A stretch of DNA of 64,000 nt from Gracilaria vermiculophylla. Taxonomy: Eukaryota; Rhodophyta; Florideophyceae; Gracilariales; Gracilariaceae. Positions 1-10,789 of the stretch are shown here, piece after piece (positions within the stretch are counted from its first letter, which is position 1; each line of letters begins with the position of its first letter). The notes beneath the pieces are model-generated. The model was not told the DNA's origin. It ran no database searches and saw only the letters and a list, made by a program, of their open reading frames with translations. The stretch spans positions 2,928,886 through 2,992,885 of the forward strand of contig JAHNZQ020000308.1 of NCBI GenBank assembly GCA_019155205.2, read 5' to 3'. The translations under genes and the position numbers were made by a program.

Positions 1-2584
1 TTTCATTGTTGCAAAAAAGAAAGAGTAAAAACGTTGAGTTCGGTGGTCATTCCTCTCTATTACAGTTCATGTGAGGTTATTGCTTATTGTTTTGTTCATC
101 AATGTGCGAAAATTGATACTGTGAGCACTATTCTGACTATTATGATTGACTTGCTTCAAATCCGGTGACCAGATGACTTTGGGTCACTTTAAATCCGCAT
201 TCTCAGATACGACCCTGTTCGTGACTGATAAAAATGTGATAACATCTCTTAAACTCGACAGCTCATCCATACCCTAAAATGCATGCCTCAACTTGAGTCG
301 TTCAAGTCGCAAATTGTTAAGATAAGTAACTTTCTTTAACAAGAACAGATCAAAAATCAATGGAGACCGTTCTTTAATCCGTTGATCTACCTTCAGAAAA
401 AATATTATCATGAGCAAATCTGGAATTATTTGATGTAATCCTATTTCGTACTAACGTAGTTTCACAACGTCCGCTATCTAATGTTTGCATCTCCAACAGC
501 TTTAAGCTGCCTTTCTGGAATTTGCGGCTACTTCATTGTTCACATGTTCCGAAGCGACAATGTCATTCTTACAACTTTAATATTCAGAGCAGTTCTGATT
601 CTCGATCTTACCTTTTGATCCTATATTTTTCACTTCTTTTTCAGGTTTTTGGAGGTCTTCGGTTGACGCCATCGCCACCGCAAGTATCCCCACAGGTTGT
701 ATTTAAATTCAAATCAAATGTCATGCTCGTCTCCATGGCAGCATGCAATGGTTTACGCGTACTTTTTCGAAGCAGTCTGCATCCGAATCTCCAACGATCT
801 TCGCGTTGGCAAAAATATTACCGTTGTTCTTAAGCAGCGATTTGGTTTGCTGTTGATTCAGTATCATGTAATTTATCATTGAAACGGGCAACTTTGTCTT
901 CAACTTAGATTCCTTGCGCGTGTGCGGCAATAATTTGACCCGAAGCTTCAATGCTGGTGAAGCGTACTTCGCTCCTGACAGTCACAGTCACAACTGCCTC
1001 CACAATGTGCAGAAGGGAATCAAAAGTCGTAGACGACTCCACTGCGGTGGGCAGATGGCATCCATAGGGCACCACATCGCTTGGAATGATATTGGTAATC
1101 GTCGTATCTACGATAAAGCTAGACCTATTGCACCGTTCATGTTTTTGACAATCATATTTATACGAGGCTTGACACCGTCTAAGCAAGCATAAACATTCGA
1201 CAAGGTCTTTCAAGCAGCTCTTAGGTGAAGCAGATTGCTAGCATGGCAATGAATCGATGTTTCTCATTCATTCGGACATACCGACAGATTGCGCACCAGA
1301 TAGGGCGGGCACGCTCAGAAAACAGTTCTACAAGGGAAAACAAAGGCATGCCTTAACCTGCGACGAGTATTCGTTTTGTCAATCGCACAGAAAAAGATCC
1401 AAGGCAAGAAGAGAAGAATAATCAAAAACATGTGATGTGCGAGACTCAGTCGGCAGGCATGGAAGCTGGATGGAGTTCTCTGCATGAAACCGATCGAGCG
1501 TCGGGCACATTGTGTCCATGATACCCCCGTTTTTCTCAACTTCTCACCAGAACTACTGAGAAAGATGGGTTTCAATTGATGCTCAGTAGGTCAAAAGCTC
1601 GGGAGATTTTGAGGGTCGTATCTCCGGTGCAGACCTCGTCCGTAACGATTGGTATCAACAGTGGTGCATGGCGATTAAAATTGAAAGCAAACAGCGCTTC
1701 GTCTCGACTTTGATGGGCCTGGCCAGCTCAATTCCAAACTTACAGCCCGTATGAAGCGTATTTTCAATTGCGCGGCAAGATAGAATCACTGAGTTTTACG
1801 AAAGATGCGTCAGATACTGACGGACAGGCATGCTATCACGGCTCATCCCGCTTCAATCCAGGTACCAGAACAGTGACGTTACCCACTTCTTACGTATCTG
1901 GGATTAAGCGGAATAATACAATAAACCGTTCATACCCCCACTGCCCCTTGTAAGACTATGGTAACGTTGCAAATTATTGGGCAATTGTCGCGGACGTTGC
2001 GACCAACCTCTAGACTACAACGTCTCGTTTAACACCACGGTGGAGATGAATTAGGTACTGCAGTTCAAAGCACGTCACGAGCACACCAGTCCTGTCGGTG
2101 CTGCGCAGAAAATCTAAGCTTGGGGTCATGAAAAAGAAGTTAAATGACACTTTTCGCCAAATCGAGATATACACAGATGTCTGTGGTTTCGTGCATCATG
2201 TCGCTGTCGCAGAATATCTCGAGAACATCTTGGGAACGGCGTTGTAATTGTTTGATCGTCAACATTACGTCATGGGGCATCAGACTTTAATTCCGACGGG
2301 GTAGTGACACATGGTTCAGCATGTTGAGCTTGTCGAGACATGTTGTTGGGAAGCAGGCTTTGTATAAAAACTTCCTCACTCAGTCATCGTGCACAAACTC
2401 GTTTTGGTCGCAGCCCCCTGTCACAATCATCCCCTAGCCTGAGTCCGCAGTTCTTGAGGTCTTTTGAGTCTCTGTTTCAGGGGTATCTCTCCAGCACAAT
2501 CCATCGCTTTGGGGACCAAGGGGCTGCCGTTCTCGAGTGATCTCGGATTATTATCGACCACATTCCGCGCCCAAATTATCCAAC
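1..2584. other. No recognisable gene (left edge to first CDS)
   Basis: I see no protein family, RNA gene or repeat in these 2.6 kb. Short open frames exist on both strands (for example 905-1213 on the minus strand, 102 codons), but none carries a motif I know and none is continued by a convincing second exon. A stretch near 1640-1770 (+) has a faint class III nucleotide cyclase look but is broken in several frames; I did not accept it. The region may hold the promoter of the downstream orphan gene. Confidence 0.5.
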
Positions 2585-3796
2585 ATGCCAAACTATAATC
2601 GCAATCAAGCAAACCGAGGCCGCGGTCGCAACACGAGGAGAGACATGCGGTATCCACGCCGTGTTTTCGATCGCCAGCCATGGACGAAAGTCTCCTACGA
2701 CTCAAGTCCGCCTCGTACCTTTTACCGAAACGCAGACCGGCGAAGCGGTGAGGAGCGTTGGGGGGATAACAGACGGGGCCTTGAAAACCGAGAAGGGAGA
2801 AGAAGGTATGGGGAAGAATACTTCTCAGACAGCAGATGGGCCCTTGACAATCGGAACGCTGAAGAAAGACGTCATGGTGGAAGATATGTTCCACACAGAG
2901 ATGAAATCAACCAGAAAGTTAGCCGTAGGCCAATCACCCGAATCGCGGCAGTCGGAAATCTGGAAGAAACGCCGGCGCCAAAGACTTGGGGGTTTAAAAA
3001 TGTGGCTTCCAACTCAAACATAGAAGCCCACGGCCAATTCGTCAACAAAGATAGCCAGGAAAGAAGGTCCATGGATACACGCGGATGTAATCGGAGCGAA
3101 GCCCGTACAAAACCGAAGCAAGAAATAACCACAAACAAGGTTCTTACTTCGAAAGAATCCATGGAAAAGACCCTCAAGCCTTCATTGCCAACAACTACAA
3201 ACGATTTGCGTCACAAGCTCTTGGCGCCAAGTTGTTCGAAAGTTAAAGAATGTAGAAGAACAGAGCAGCTCCCCACTTTACCTGAAAGACCTACATCACC
3301 AAATTCAAGTCGAAAAAGGCTTCGAGAGAACGTGCCTTCTTCAAAAGAAGACAAAGAGAGCAGGCCATCAAAAGTGAAACGAAATGCCCCATATCCGGGC
3401 ATTCTTTCCAGTGGTAAAAAGGGTCAGCAAGAGCCCGAGCGCTCTAAAGGGAAATCTACTGTCGGCGATGCGATCGCAAAACTAAATAAGGCCTCCAAAG
3501 GCCTGGCTTGGATGTACAAAAGCATGAAGGCATGGGAGGAGACGTTTTCAAGTGACGTCCCTTTCCCTTCCAGAGCTGTAATGATTGCGGCGTTTGGTAA
3601 TCGGTTGGAACTGCGAGTGACGCCGGACGTTGCATCAAATCATGCCTCTAGTGCAGTTGTCTCAGTTGGTGCCAATGGGTCGCAGGAGGAAGAAATCGTG
3701 CAGGAGGTCAAGGAACTCCTTGCGGGGCACCTAATGGGCCAGCTTGACTCTGAACTGGCAAAGCTCGGGGACGTGGACCATGAAAGACATGATTGA
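2585..3796 (+). CDS. Orphan basic, Arg-rich low-complexity protein (403 aa)
   Basis: This is an intronless ORF with no family I recognise. An in-frame GTG lies upstream at 2537, but a eukaryotic gene needs ATG; the first is at 2585 in the context CCAACATGC, giving 403 residues. Residues 1 to about 120 are rich in Arg, Tyr, Asn and Asp, with an RGRGRNTRRD stretch and repeated RR and DNRR pairs, as in RNA-binding or RNP-associated disordered proteins. Residues about 150-290 are Lys/Ser/Glu rich with basic clusters (KKR-like) that could be nuclear signals. The last 110 residues look more ordered, with an amphipathic helix around KLNKASKGLAWMYKSM and an acidic C-terminal helix. The gene converges on the ERMP1-like gene, 789 bp away. 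A nuclear or RNA-related role is inference from composition only. The length of the uninterrupted frame among decayed DNA supports it being real. Confidence 0.65.
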   Translation: MPNYNRNQANRGRGRNTRRDMRYPRRVFDRQPWTKVSYDSSPPRTFYRNADRRSGEERWGDNRRGLENREGRRRYGEEYFSDSRWALDNRNAEERRHGGRYVPHRDEINQKVSRRPITRIAAVGNLEETPAPKTWGFKNVASNSNIEAHGQFVNKDSQERRSMDTRGCNRSEARTKPKQEITTNKVLTSKESMEKTLKPSLPTTTNDLRHKLLAPSCSKVKECRRTEQLPTLPERPTSPNSSRKRLRENVPSSKEDKESRPSKVKRNAPYPGILSSGKKGQQEPERSKGKSTVGDAIAKLNKASKGLAWMYKSMKAWEETFSSDVPFPSRAVMIAAFGNRLELRVTPDVASNHASSAVVSVGANGSQEEEIVQEVKELLAGHLMGQLDSELAKLGDVDHERHD

Positions 3797-4585
3797 TGTC
3801 TTTTGAGAGAAGTTGAGGCTTGAAGATGCTGGGTGCAACAAGTGTGCTGAGGTGTTTCACGACTACGAGAAGCGACCCCCAGAGCAGGGCAGCACTGAAC
3901 GAATTTAATGTAAAATAAATATTATGTCCTGGATACAACATAATGTACTTTAAGCGCATTGTGGTCCAAAATATATCTTTCGGTGGCAAAACGGGCATGA
4001 TCGCGATTTCAAGTGGCATTAACGGTAAATGAGGCTCGTGACGGTGAGCGCGCACATATTCGAAGGACAAAAATCATCGTATATTTGTTCGTGTGACTTG
4101 CTTCGAGATTCTGCCGGGCGTGAGGAGACTGGTTATTCAAGTTCCCGCGTCTACTAGCTCACGAATATGATTAGAACTGCTTATTAGTTCACCGCCTAAC
4201 GATCGTTTTCAGACCGGGGCTTCCCAGTCAATCGTAGTGAAAATTTCGAGATAGCGGAGAGGTAGTTCGCGCGAACAACCGATGTGGACGTATTTGCTTC
4301 ATTTCGTAGCCAAATCATAAGTTCTTTAATCAAGGGTGATGAAGTACAATTCCGTTGCGCTGAACTCCAGCTGGCACACAATGGTAGCTAAGTGTTCATA
4401 ATTGTTTATGATCTCACCAGATACCAACTAAAGCGAACCGTCAACTACTTTAAAAAAAGAATGCGCTGTTGGAATGGTTTTCAGGTATCATTCGACACTA
4501 ACATCCAACATTAACAATAAATAAACTAAGCAATCTATCTGACTTGGGTATCACCTTCACCTCGTCTTTACAAGGTGCTTTCGGG
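3797..4585. other. Convergent intergenic spacer
   Basis: This 789-bp spacer separates the 3' ends of two convergent genes. It contains an AATAAA on the plus strand soon after the orphan gene. No gene, repeat or RNA is recognisable. Confidence 0.6.
3914..3919 (+). terminator. Candidate poly(A) signal of the orphan gene
   Basis: AATAAA lies 118 bp after the stop codon of the 403-aa ORF, inside an AT-rich stretch. The hexamer is seen; its use is inferred from position only. Confidence 0.35.
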
Positions 4586-7394
4586 TCAGAGCTCAACTTC
4601 AATTCCAGTCGACACGGTTTTGGTTGGAGATTCCCAGCTCTCGAACTTCAACAGTTTGAGAACCTCCGGGCTTCGCGAGGTTCCTAACCGACAGGAAGTA
4701 ACACTCGCAGGAATCCTGGCTCGTTTCCCCGATCCGTCTGAAGACTCGCCTACAACCATCCAAAACTCCAAATACGGAGAACCCGCGTGATGAATCCATG
4801 AACCTCCTTCTTTATTTTCAAGCTCTACGGCAAAAGACCAAAGCCTCACGGGAGTGTCATTCCCAACCATCATTCTGACCGTAATTCCATGAGAATCTGG
4901 AGCAGCGATGGACACTGTAATATTCCACCCAAGTTCAACTTCGTCCTCTGCAGTCACTGTGACGGCAGGCAGAGCCAAATCTGGGCGTTTCATGGTTTCA
5001 AAGATATGGACTTCCTGCATGAATCCTCGAAATGCACGGAATGATTCAAATGGTGTACTGCCCAAACTTCCCCATTCAGGAACAGGTGATATTTGTTTGT
5101 CAACAGATACCCCTTGGACCTGACTTAGAACCCTATCTAATCTGAGGCTAATCGGGTCCCACGGGGAAAGCCACAGAATGGATTGAGGCTGAAGTTGAGG
5201 GGAATAGAAGTGATGAGCACTAATTCGTTTTGGCGATGTAGTGGAGTATTTGGAATCATGCGAATTAGATATCTTCGTAGAACTTTTGAACACCCACAAT
5301 GTCGTTCCGAGGCAAACCATGAACACTGCGAACCGAAGCCTTCGAAGTGACAAAGCATAATAAGACAAAAGCGGTAAGGCAGCCCAGATAAAATGGATCA
5401 AGGCAAGAACTCCAACAATTATCGACGCGATTAGGTCATGGGGTACAACAGTGCTTCGAATCCTACCAAGAATCGGGAGTGTGCTTGCTAATGAATATTT
5501 GAGCTGCTTTGCCCCGATAAGACCATGCACCAGCATTAGTTGAATGTGTCGCCAGATTGGATGAACAGCGGAACCTTCAATGGCACACAAGTCTGCAGCT
5601 AAAATGAGGGCAATCGGAATGTAGCTGCTCATGATGTTGAACTTCGTGAAAAGCATTGCCAAACAGCCGTAGAGCAAAGTCAGTGCGAATAGCATTTGAT
5701 CAAATCGATGAATCGATAATCGCCGAGGGAGCGTCAGTTGTAAAGCAGCCATAGTACCAAAAAAGGTGGGAGTTGCGTATAAAAGCAATGCTTTCTGCCA
5801 TGACCCATACCAATGCAAACTTGCATCAAGACCTTTGCTGTACACGAGAGCTGCAAAGGAACCACTCGCAAGCGAAGCTGGTATAGTGGCCAACAAAACG
5901 AGCGTCATATGTAAACATCCCAAAAAGCCACGAAAGCCCATTTTTGCAATCTTCACAATCCATACTGTTGCCGTGAAAATCAACACGAGGGTGTTGATTA
6001 TCCTTGCGTCAACTTCATCGTATACAATTGTGAATCTATGCAGAATATCGAAAAAGGTGACTTTGAGATGGGAAGCGTCGACTTCATTCTTAGAAAAATT
6101 CGCCCATTTCTGTACAGGAGACAGCAATCTCTGAAGTCTGGATATCTTCGTTCGCCCTTCCAAGAATGCACCTATGGCGTCATTCTCCCCGGCCAATTCG
6201 AGAGTAAGCTCCCGGAATATGAGACCACCGTGTCGCACCGCGTTGATATCAATGTTATCCACGTTATCAAAGTCTGTATGGTAGATATATCCGTTGTCTA
6301 ACATAACAAAATCGTAGCCTGGAATATTACCAAACTCGTCAAACACCCGGTAGTCAGTTTCAGCGGGTATCATCTGCACAATTGTACGCAAAAAAAAGTC
6401 AGTTACGACAGAAATGCATTCGCTTTGATTGACGTGAATATAAACACGCAGGGTATCTTACTCTTGAACTGAAGATGTCGTTGGCCGTCACAGAAGTCGA
6501 AGGTATTGACACTGCTCTTGCATATGCTTCTGCAAGCCATGGGTTGTTGGGACCTAATCGAAACAAGAAATATGAGTCTCCAGATCCCAAAGACTCTGTA
6601 TTGATGTGTGCTTGTATCGTTGGTGCCCAAGGATGTTGTTTAACGAAACTGTGAGCACCCATTACAATCGTTTCTTCAGCACCATTGAACAGGAAAACCA
6701 CTGGTCTCTTTAACGCATTTACAGACGTTTCCATGCGCGCAAGGCTCCTTATAAGCTCCAGAACAATAGCCACACCAAGAACATTATCGTTTGCACCATA
6801 TGCACCAATTGCAGAGTCAACGTGCGCATTGATCAACAGAGCTTTCTCCGTGATCGAGTCTCCAATACTAGAAGGTCTGAGTCGTGCAACAACGCTGGGG
6901 AGGTCGTCATATGAGTTTATAAAGTAACGGTTGCCAACAGTTGTAGCAAAGCTACCGGGACCGGAACGAAATGTGTGAACTTCAAGTTGCATATCGTTGA
7001 TCTCCGCCATGGATTTCATCTTCACAATCTCTTTTTCAATATATCGCAGAGAATCCTCCAAAGCCTTTGAGCCGACGAATCTGCGTTTCTCGGCAATAAT
7101 TCGAACATGCTCTATAACTTTGTTTGTGTCGGGCAATGAACCGTCATCGTGGACTTGCTTCACACGGTTATTCAGCAACGAGAGGAAGAAGAAAGTGATG
7201 ACCACTCCTACACCGAGTCCACAAAGCAGATATCGAAAATCAGAATGTCGGGGAGCAGAAGTGTTCCTTGACCCAGATGGTTCCTGGCTACATTCTGTTT
7301 GACCCTGCTGTTCAAATGGATCAGATGCGATCGAACTCTCCCCTTGCTTCGGACGTCGTCTTTGTCGCAGAGTTGATTCAGTCAACGAATCCAT
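4586..7394 (-). CDS. ERMP1: Endoplasmic reticulum metallopeptidase 1-like protein (M28, Fxna family), 906 aa
   Basis: Two exons (7394-6462 and 6373-4586) join in phase 0 into 906 codons, close to the animal ERMP1 length of about 900. The N-terminal 50 residues are polar and are followed by a membrane segment at about 54-74 (signal anchor). The lumenal M28 aminopeptidase domain spans about 90-360. The zinc ligands and catalytic residues expected for M28 are all present: His191 (NAHVDS), Asp203 (GANDN), Glu240/Glu241 (NGAEE), Glu267 (INTES) and His343 (YHTDF). Family-typical blocks FLFNGAEE, HPWAPTIQAHIN, NIPGYDF and NGYIYHTDFDN are clear. The rest of the protein carries about eight or nine hydrophobic segments (about 430-690), then a soluble C-terminal domain, as in ERMP1. 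Known family role: membrane peptidase of the ER acting on secretory-pathway proteins; the substrate here is unknown. No frameshift or stop was found. A Tc1-like element begins 91 bp upstream of the start codon. Confidence 0.93.
6374..6461 (-). other. 88-bp spliceosomal intron of the ERMP1-like gene
   Basis: The minus strand reads AAGA/GTAAGATACC at the donor and GTACAATTGTGCAG/ATG at the acceptor. A CTGAC branch-like site followed by nine T residues lies about 30 bases before the acceptor. Removing it restores the conserved block linking FSSR to MIPAETDYRVF in phase 0. Without splicing the frame meets a stop within 21 codons. Confidence 0.9.
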
Positions 7395-7485
7395 TGCAGA
7401 TTAGTGATTCGGCGATTTGTTGCATCGATTCGCATGAGCACGGTGCTGACTAACTAGTTGAATGAGTCGTCGATTCAGAGTAATA

Positions 7486-8379
7486 CACTGCGTTTCAAGT
7501 TCTTATCACGCTTAAAAAACGCGCAGAAGTAAAGAAGTACTGTAGTGCGCCTTTTGCTTAACATAACGTATGAGTAAAAATCGTTTCATAATCATAACAC
7601 TGCATCAAAAACATCCATCATTATGGCTCAAGGATCACCTCTTTTGCGCTCCAAACAGCTTGAAATGATACAACTGAAAGCTAATGGAAAATAATATGCT
7701 AAAATGGACCAAAATTTGAACCCTCATCCGGTCACAATTCTCTCTTTTCTTAAAAATCCAGCAACCTATGGACTAGACAATTCATCTGGGCCCCCAAAAC
7801 TTTTCAGTACTGCAGACAATCGCATTAGAAAATGAAAACAGTGTAGCAAAAACGTTTTATTCAAAACTTTGATAAAACTTTAAACCTCAATGTATGTAAA
7901 TCAACAATATAGCTTGAGATCAATGAAAACAAATTTTGTAATTATAAAAAATAAAGAAAACAGTCGTTCAAAAAAATCATCATAAACGAAAAAGAAGAAC
8001 ATCTTGGTGTGCGAACGTGGAACCCATTGAAAACGTATGTTGTTTACTATCAAAAATGGTTAATGGCCATGGAAGACAGTTTGACAAAAAATATCTTTTA
8101 CAAAAATGTATAAAGAGTTCCTGGATTAGTTTTTTAGTTCCGATGTTTCATGGATACTTATATTTAAAGCCCATACGCTGAATTAGTGTTATTTAGCAAA
8201 ACGTTGGAGAACATACTTACTGAGTCGCCAAAAGAGACATAAAGTTGATAGAGATATTATGATTTTGAAAAGGTTTTTGGACATGTAATTATTTTAAATC
8301 TTGATTTCGTACTCCTACAGTACCACAATCGCGATTGTTTAAATTTATCACCAACATGATATGATTTTGAAACAGATTG
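7486..8379 (+). mobile_element. Internally deleted Tc1/mariner-type element
   Basis: The ends match the fuller Tc1-like copy at 58834-60111. The left end, after a TA at 7484-7485, is CACTGCGTTTCAA. The right end read inward, before a TA at 8380-8381, is CAATCTGTTTCAAAATCAT. Inside, from an ATG at 7623, a broken frame gives a DNA-binding domain with SFLKNPATYGL (TFLRNPTLYGL in the other copy). The far end keeps a C-terminal block IENVCCLLSKMV with NGHGRQF, matching FENVWGLLARMVYAHGRQF. The catalytic core between them is missing, so the element is 894 bp instead of about 1.28 kb and non-autonomous. It carries many stops. Confidence 0.75.
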
Positions 8380-8522
8380 TAGGTGCATGCAGAAACTACG
8401 AATGGGCCTTTTTGTCTCATATGGGCCAATAAATATACGCAAGTCCCTCAAAATTGGCCGGTTGTATTTCAGATTTGACGATCAGAATTGACTCTTCGAG
8501 GATCCATTCTGATCGCCAAACC

Positions 8523-9075
8523 TGTGGTACCGTCAGTTCTCCGTTCAAGGTGGTAGTGCACAACGTCCATTAGGAGTTATTGTTGAGTCCAAAGGTCCAC
8601 GCCCCTAAGGGTGGTCTCTGCTAATCGCTGTCACGATGCGGGGGAATCCTGTAAGGCGATCAGCAAACACCCAGTGGAGGGGGAGGTTCATTGGGCGGAC
8701 AATGCTCCTACAGGCGCTGCTACGAGGCGACCTGGGGATCGGCGGCTTAGAAACCTTAGGATATTCGACGAGAGTCTGCATCCGGAAAAGTAGACGTAGA
8801 CTCAAGTGTGCCTAGTTTACTTCCACAGAAATGGAGCTCGACCGGCATATCAAGTATCACGCCGGGAGCTCGCCTCGGCAGATCTCACAACTGTATTAAT
8901 TACCTGCAACAATTTAATAGAATAAATCTAAATTCTACCATTCCTCAAGGGTACTGTAGCGCACGTGGGCCGAAATATGCACCACGTGGCTCAGTTAATA
9001 AAATACGGTCCCTCCTTAGGAATGTCTCGTCGTAAAGCTATACCAGAATATCACCTTAGAATCCACTGTACTACA
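8523..9075 (-). repeat. 3' LTR of element A (553 bp)
   Basis: The sequence is homologous along its length to LTRs at 23090-23642, 38698-39259, 43019-43571, 51066-51617, 57339-58458 and 62560-63113. In plus orientation it starts TGTGGTACCGTCAG and ends CACTGTACTACA. AAACC precedes it directly. Confidence 0.93.
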
Positions 9076-9087
9076 TACCCTCTTTCC
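9076..9087 (-). promoter_or_regulatory. Polypurine tract of element A
   Basis: On the element strand GGAAAGAGGGTA abuts the 3' LTR. The same position in B (39260-39271), C (51052-51065) and D (63114-63125) reads GGAAAGGCAGTA, GGAAAGGCGGTA and GGAAAGGGGGTA. This position and purine richness define the plus-strand primer and confirm that gag-pol, not the antisense ORF, sets the element direction. Confidence 0.75.
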
Positions 9088-9616
9088 TGAATCGCACCAC
9101 GTCTTCTAGGTGCAATTTTTCACAGCTTGATCCTTAAGCGGCTCCCATCGATGTTGATGTCTGAGCAGCCTCCCGCGATGTGACATCTCCTCTCTCTCAG
9201 GTATTCCTCCATACTTCCCGATTCCCGCGTGGCGTACCGACTGCGGGTCCGCGTGTCTCCTTCGAAGCGTCTTTGGGTCCCTAGCCCTTCGTGACCCAAC
9301 CTCCTCTGCTCCTTCTTGGCGTACCCCGCTTGTGCTACTGCGCCAGTCGGCGGTGTGATTTTCGGCGCAACCCATTTGTCTTCCGTACGGCGTGGGCGTT
9401 CTGCGTATGTGACCGGGACGTGAGTCAGTCTGTCCTGTTCGCCGGTTTCTCCCTGAGGTGCCGTATCGTCACTTCCCTCACGACGCGCGACGCTCCGATT
9501 AACTTGAGCATCCCTCTCCGGAAGCGCACGTGTCGTCGTATCCGTTCGTTCATTCCCATTGGAGGTGTCTTATCTCATATTTTCTTCTTCTGCGCTATCG
9601 TCGGCCTCCGATGGAT

Positions 9617-10540
9617 ATGAACTCGCTGCTTGCCATTTTGCTCCATACCTCGCCTGCATCCCGTCGTCCATCCTATCCGTTAATTCCACGATGGCGTCTT
9701 GACGCGGCTTCCTCCCCGGTCGGGTATACAACCACGAGCCGCTCCCCAAGTGGCGTTCAGTCAACCTCCTCAGGTGCTATGGCGCATTCCGTCGCAATCC
9801 CTCCAATTACGTACACGTTCGGAATGACTTCTCCAGCCCAGGCGCCAACGTCTCCGTCCGATCCTGAGGTGTGTCCCACCTCCACCGGTGCGCCGTTCCG
9901 CCCAGGGCACCACTCCGACCATCTTGCCACGCAGGTCTTCGTGTCCTTCCATGACAGACACGTCAGTCTCCCGTGCCCCTGGTGGAGAGTCTTGTGACTC
10001 GCACGCCTCTTCCGTTACTGGCTCTGTTGCAGGACGTGGCTGCGCCTTCTGAGGTCGGAACGCAGCCTCCAGCCTCGATGTCGAGTCTTCCCGCAGTGGT
10101 TGCTGCGGTGACTTCTAGAGAAGAGGACGAGAATACTCTTATTCGGGCTGCTTACGCTCCGACGGCGCAATCTTGACAGCGGAGCGTCCCGGTGGCGGTT
10201 GTTCAACTTCGCCTGTGGAACGTTCCGGTTCCCGTACCGCCGTCACCTCCGATATCACCTACTCCATCCCTGGCCCGGCCGAACTCCCAGGCGGTTCTTG
10301 CAGAATCCTCTCGGGAGCGCCCTTCCCCAGCCGGTCCGTCGTCTACGACTCCTTACGTGGCCGTTGTTGTTCCGTCGACGGAGGTTGCTGCTTCTGTCTC
10401 ATCCTCGGGCGGGTTTTCCTCTGGGATCTGGGTGCTGTGTTCCAGGAGTTGGTACAGGCGTGCCTGGTGATGGGCCGTCCTGCTCCGACTTCTCCTGTAG
10501 AGACTCTGCGCGAGACTCGCACCTAGGTCCTAGAACTCCA
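9617..10540 (+). pseudogene. Antisense ORF of element A (internally deleted)
   Basis: This is the family-1 antisense ORF, opposite to gag-pol. It opens with MNSLLAILLHTSPASRR and continues through GMTSPAQAPTSPSDPEV and RPGHHSDHLATQVFVSF, clearly the same protein as in B, C and D. At about 9978 the frame jumps from the CP(V)E block directly to VESLVTRTP, so about 1.07 kb (some 360 codons) of the core seen in B is missing; a TGGAG microhomology lies at the junction. The Pro/Ser-rich tail (PSPPISPTPSLARP, VVVPSTEVA) and the final LRE helix follow in shifted frames. The function is unknown. Confidence 0.7.
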
Positions 10541-10789
10541 TAAGGCCCGGGTGGACCGAGCCTCGATGGCGGCAATCAAGGAAAGCCTGGCGGAGTTCTT
10601 CGAAAGCCAAGCGCTAATGGCGAAACCTCGCCTCAAAGCGGAATATGCGACACGGTTCGGTGACCTGAAGGCGGAAGTGACCCCGGTGATGGGAGTAAGT
10701 CCCCATTAGCGGGGGAATAAACGATCCCTGCGTTGGAGCAAAAACTCCGTGAACGGTAGTTGCAATACAAATGGGCCGTGCCCGAGCGC

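Noticed and set aside
905..1213. Minus-strand 102-codon frame as a gene
   Set aside because: Protein-like in places but no motif, start context or continuing exon; overlapping frames on both strands look equally good.
1600..1800. Class III adenylyl/guanylyl cyclase remnant (plus strand, GINSG and RLDFDGPG with TARM-like words)
   Set aside because: The words fall in different frames with stops, no upstream metal-binding Asp block and no downstream block is visible. Chance resemblance is likely enough that I do not annotate it.
2537..2584. N-terminal extension of the orphan gene starting at GTG 2537
   Set aside because: Eukaryotic nuclear genes start at ATG; the first in-frame ATG is at 2585 with an acceptable context.
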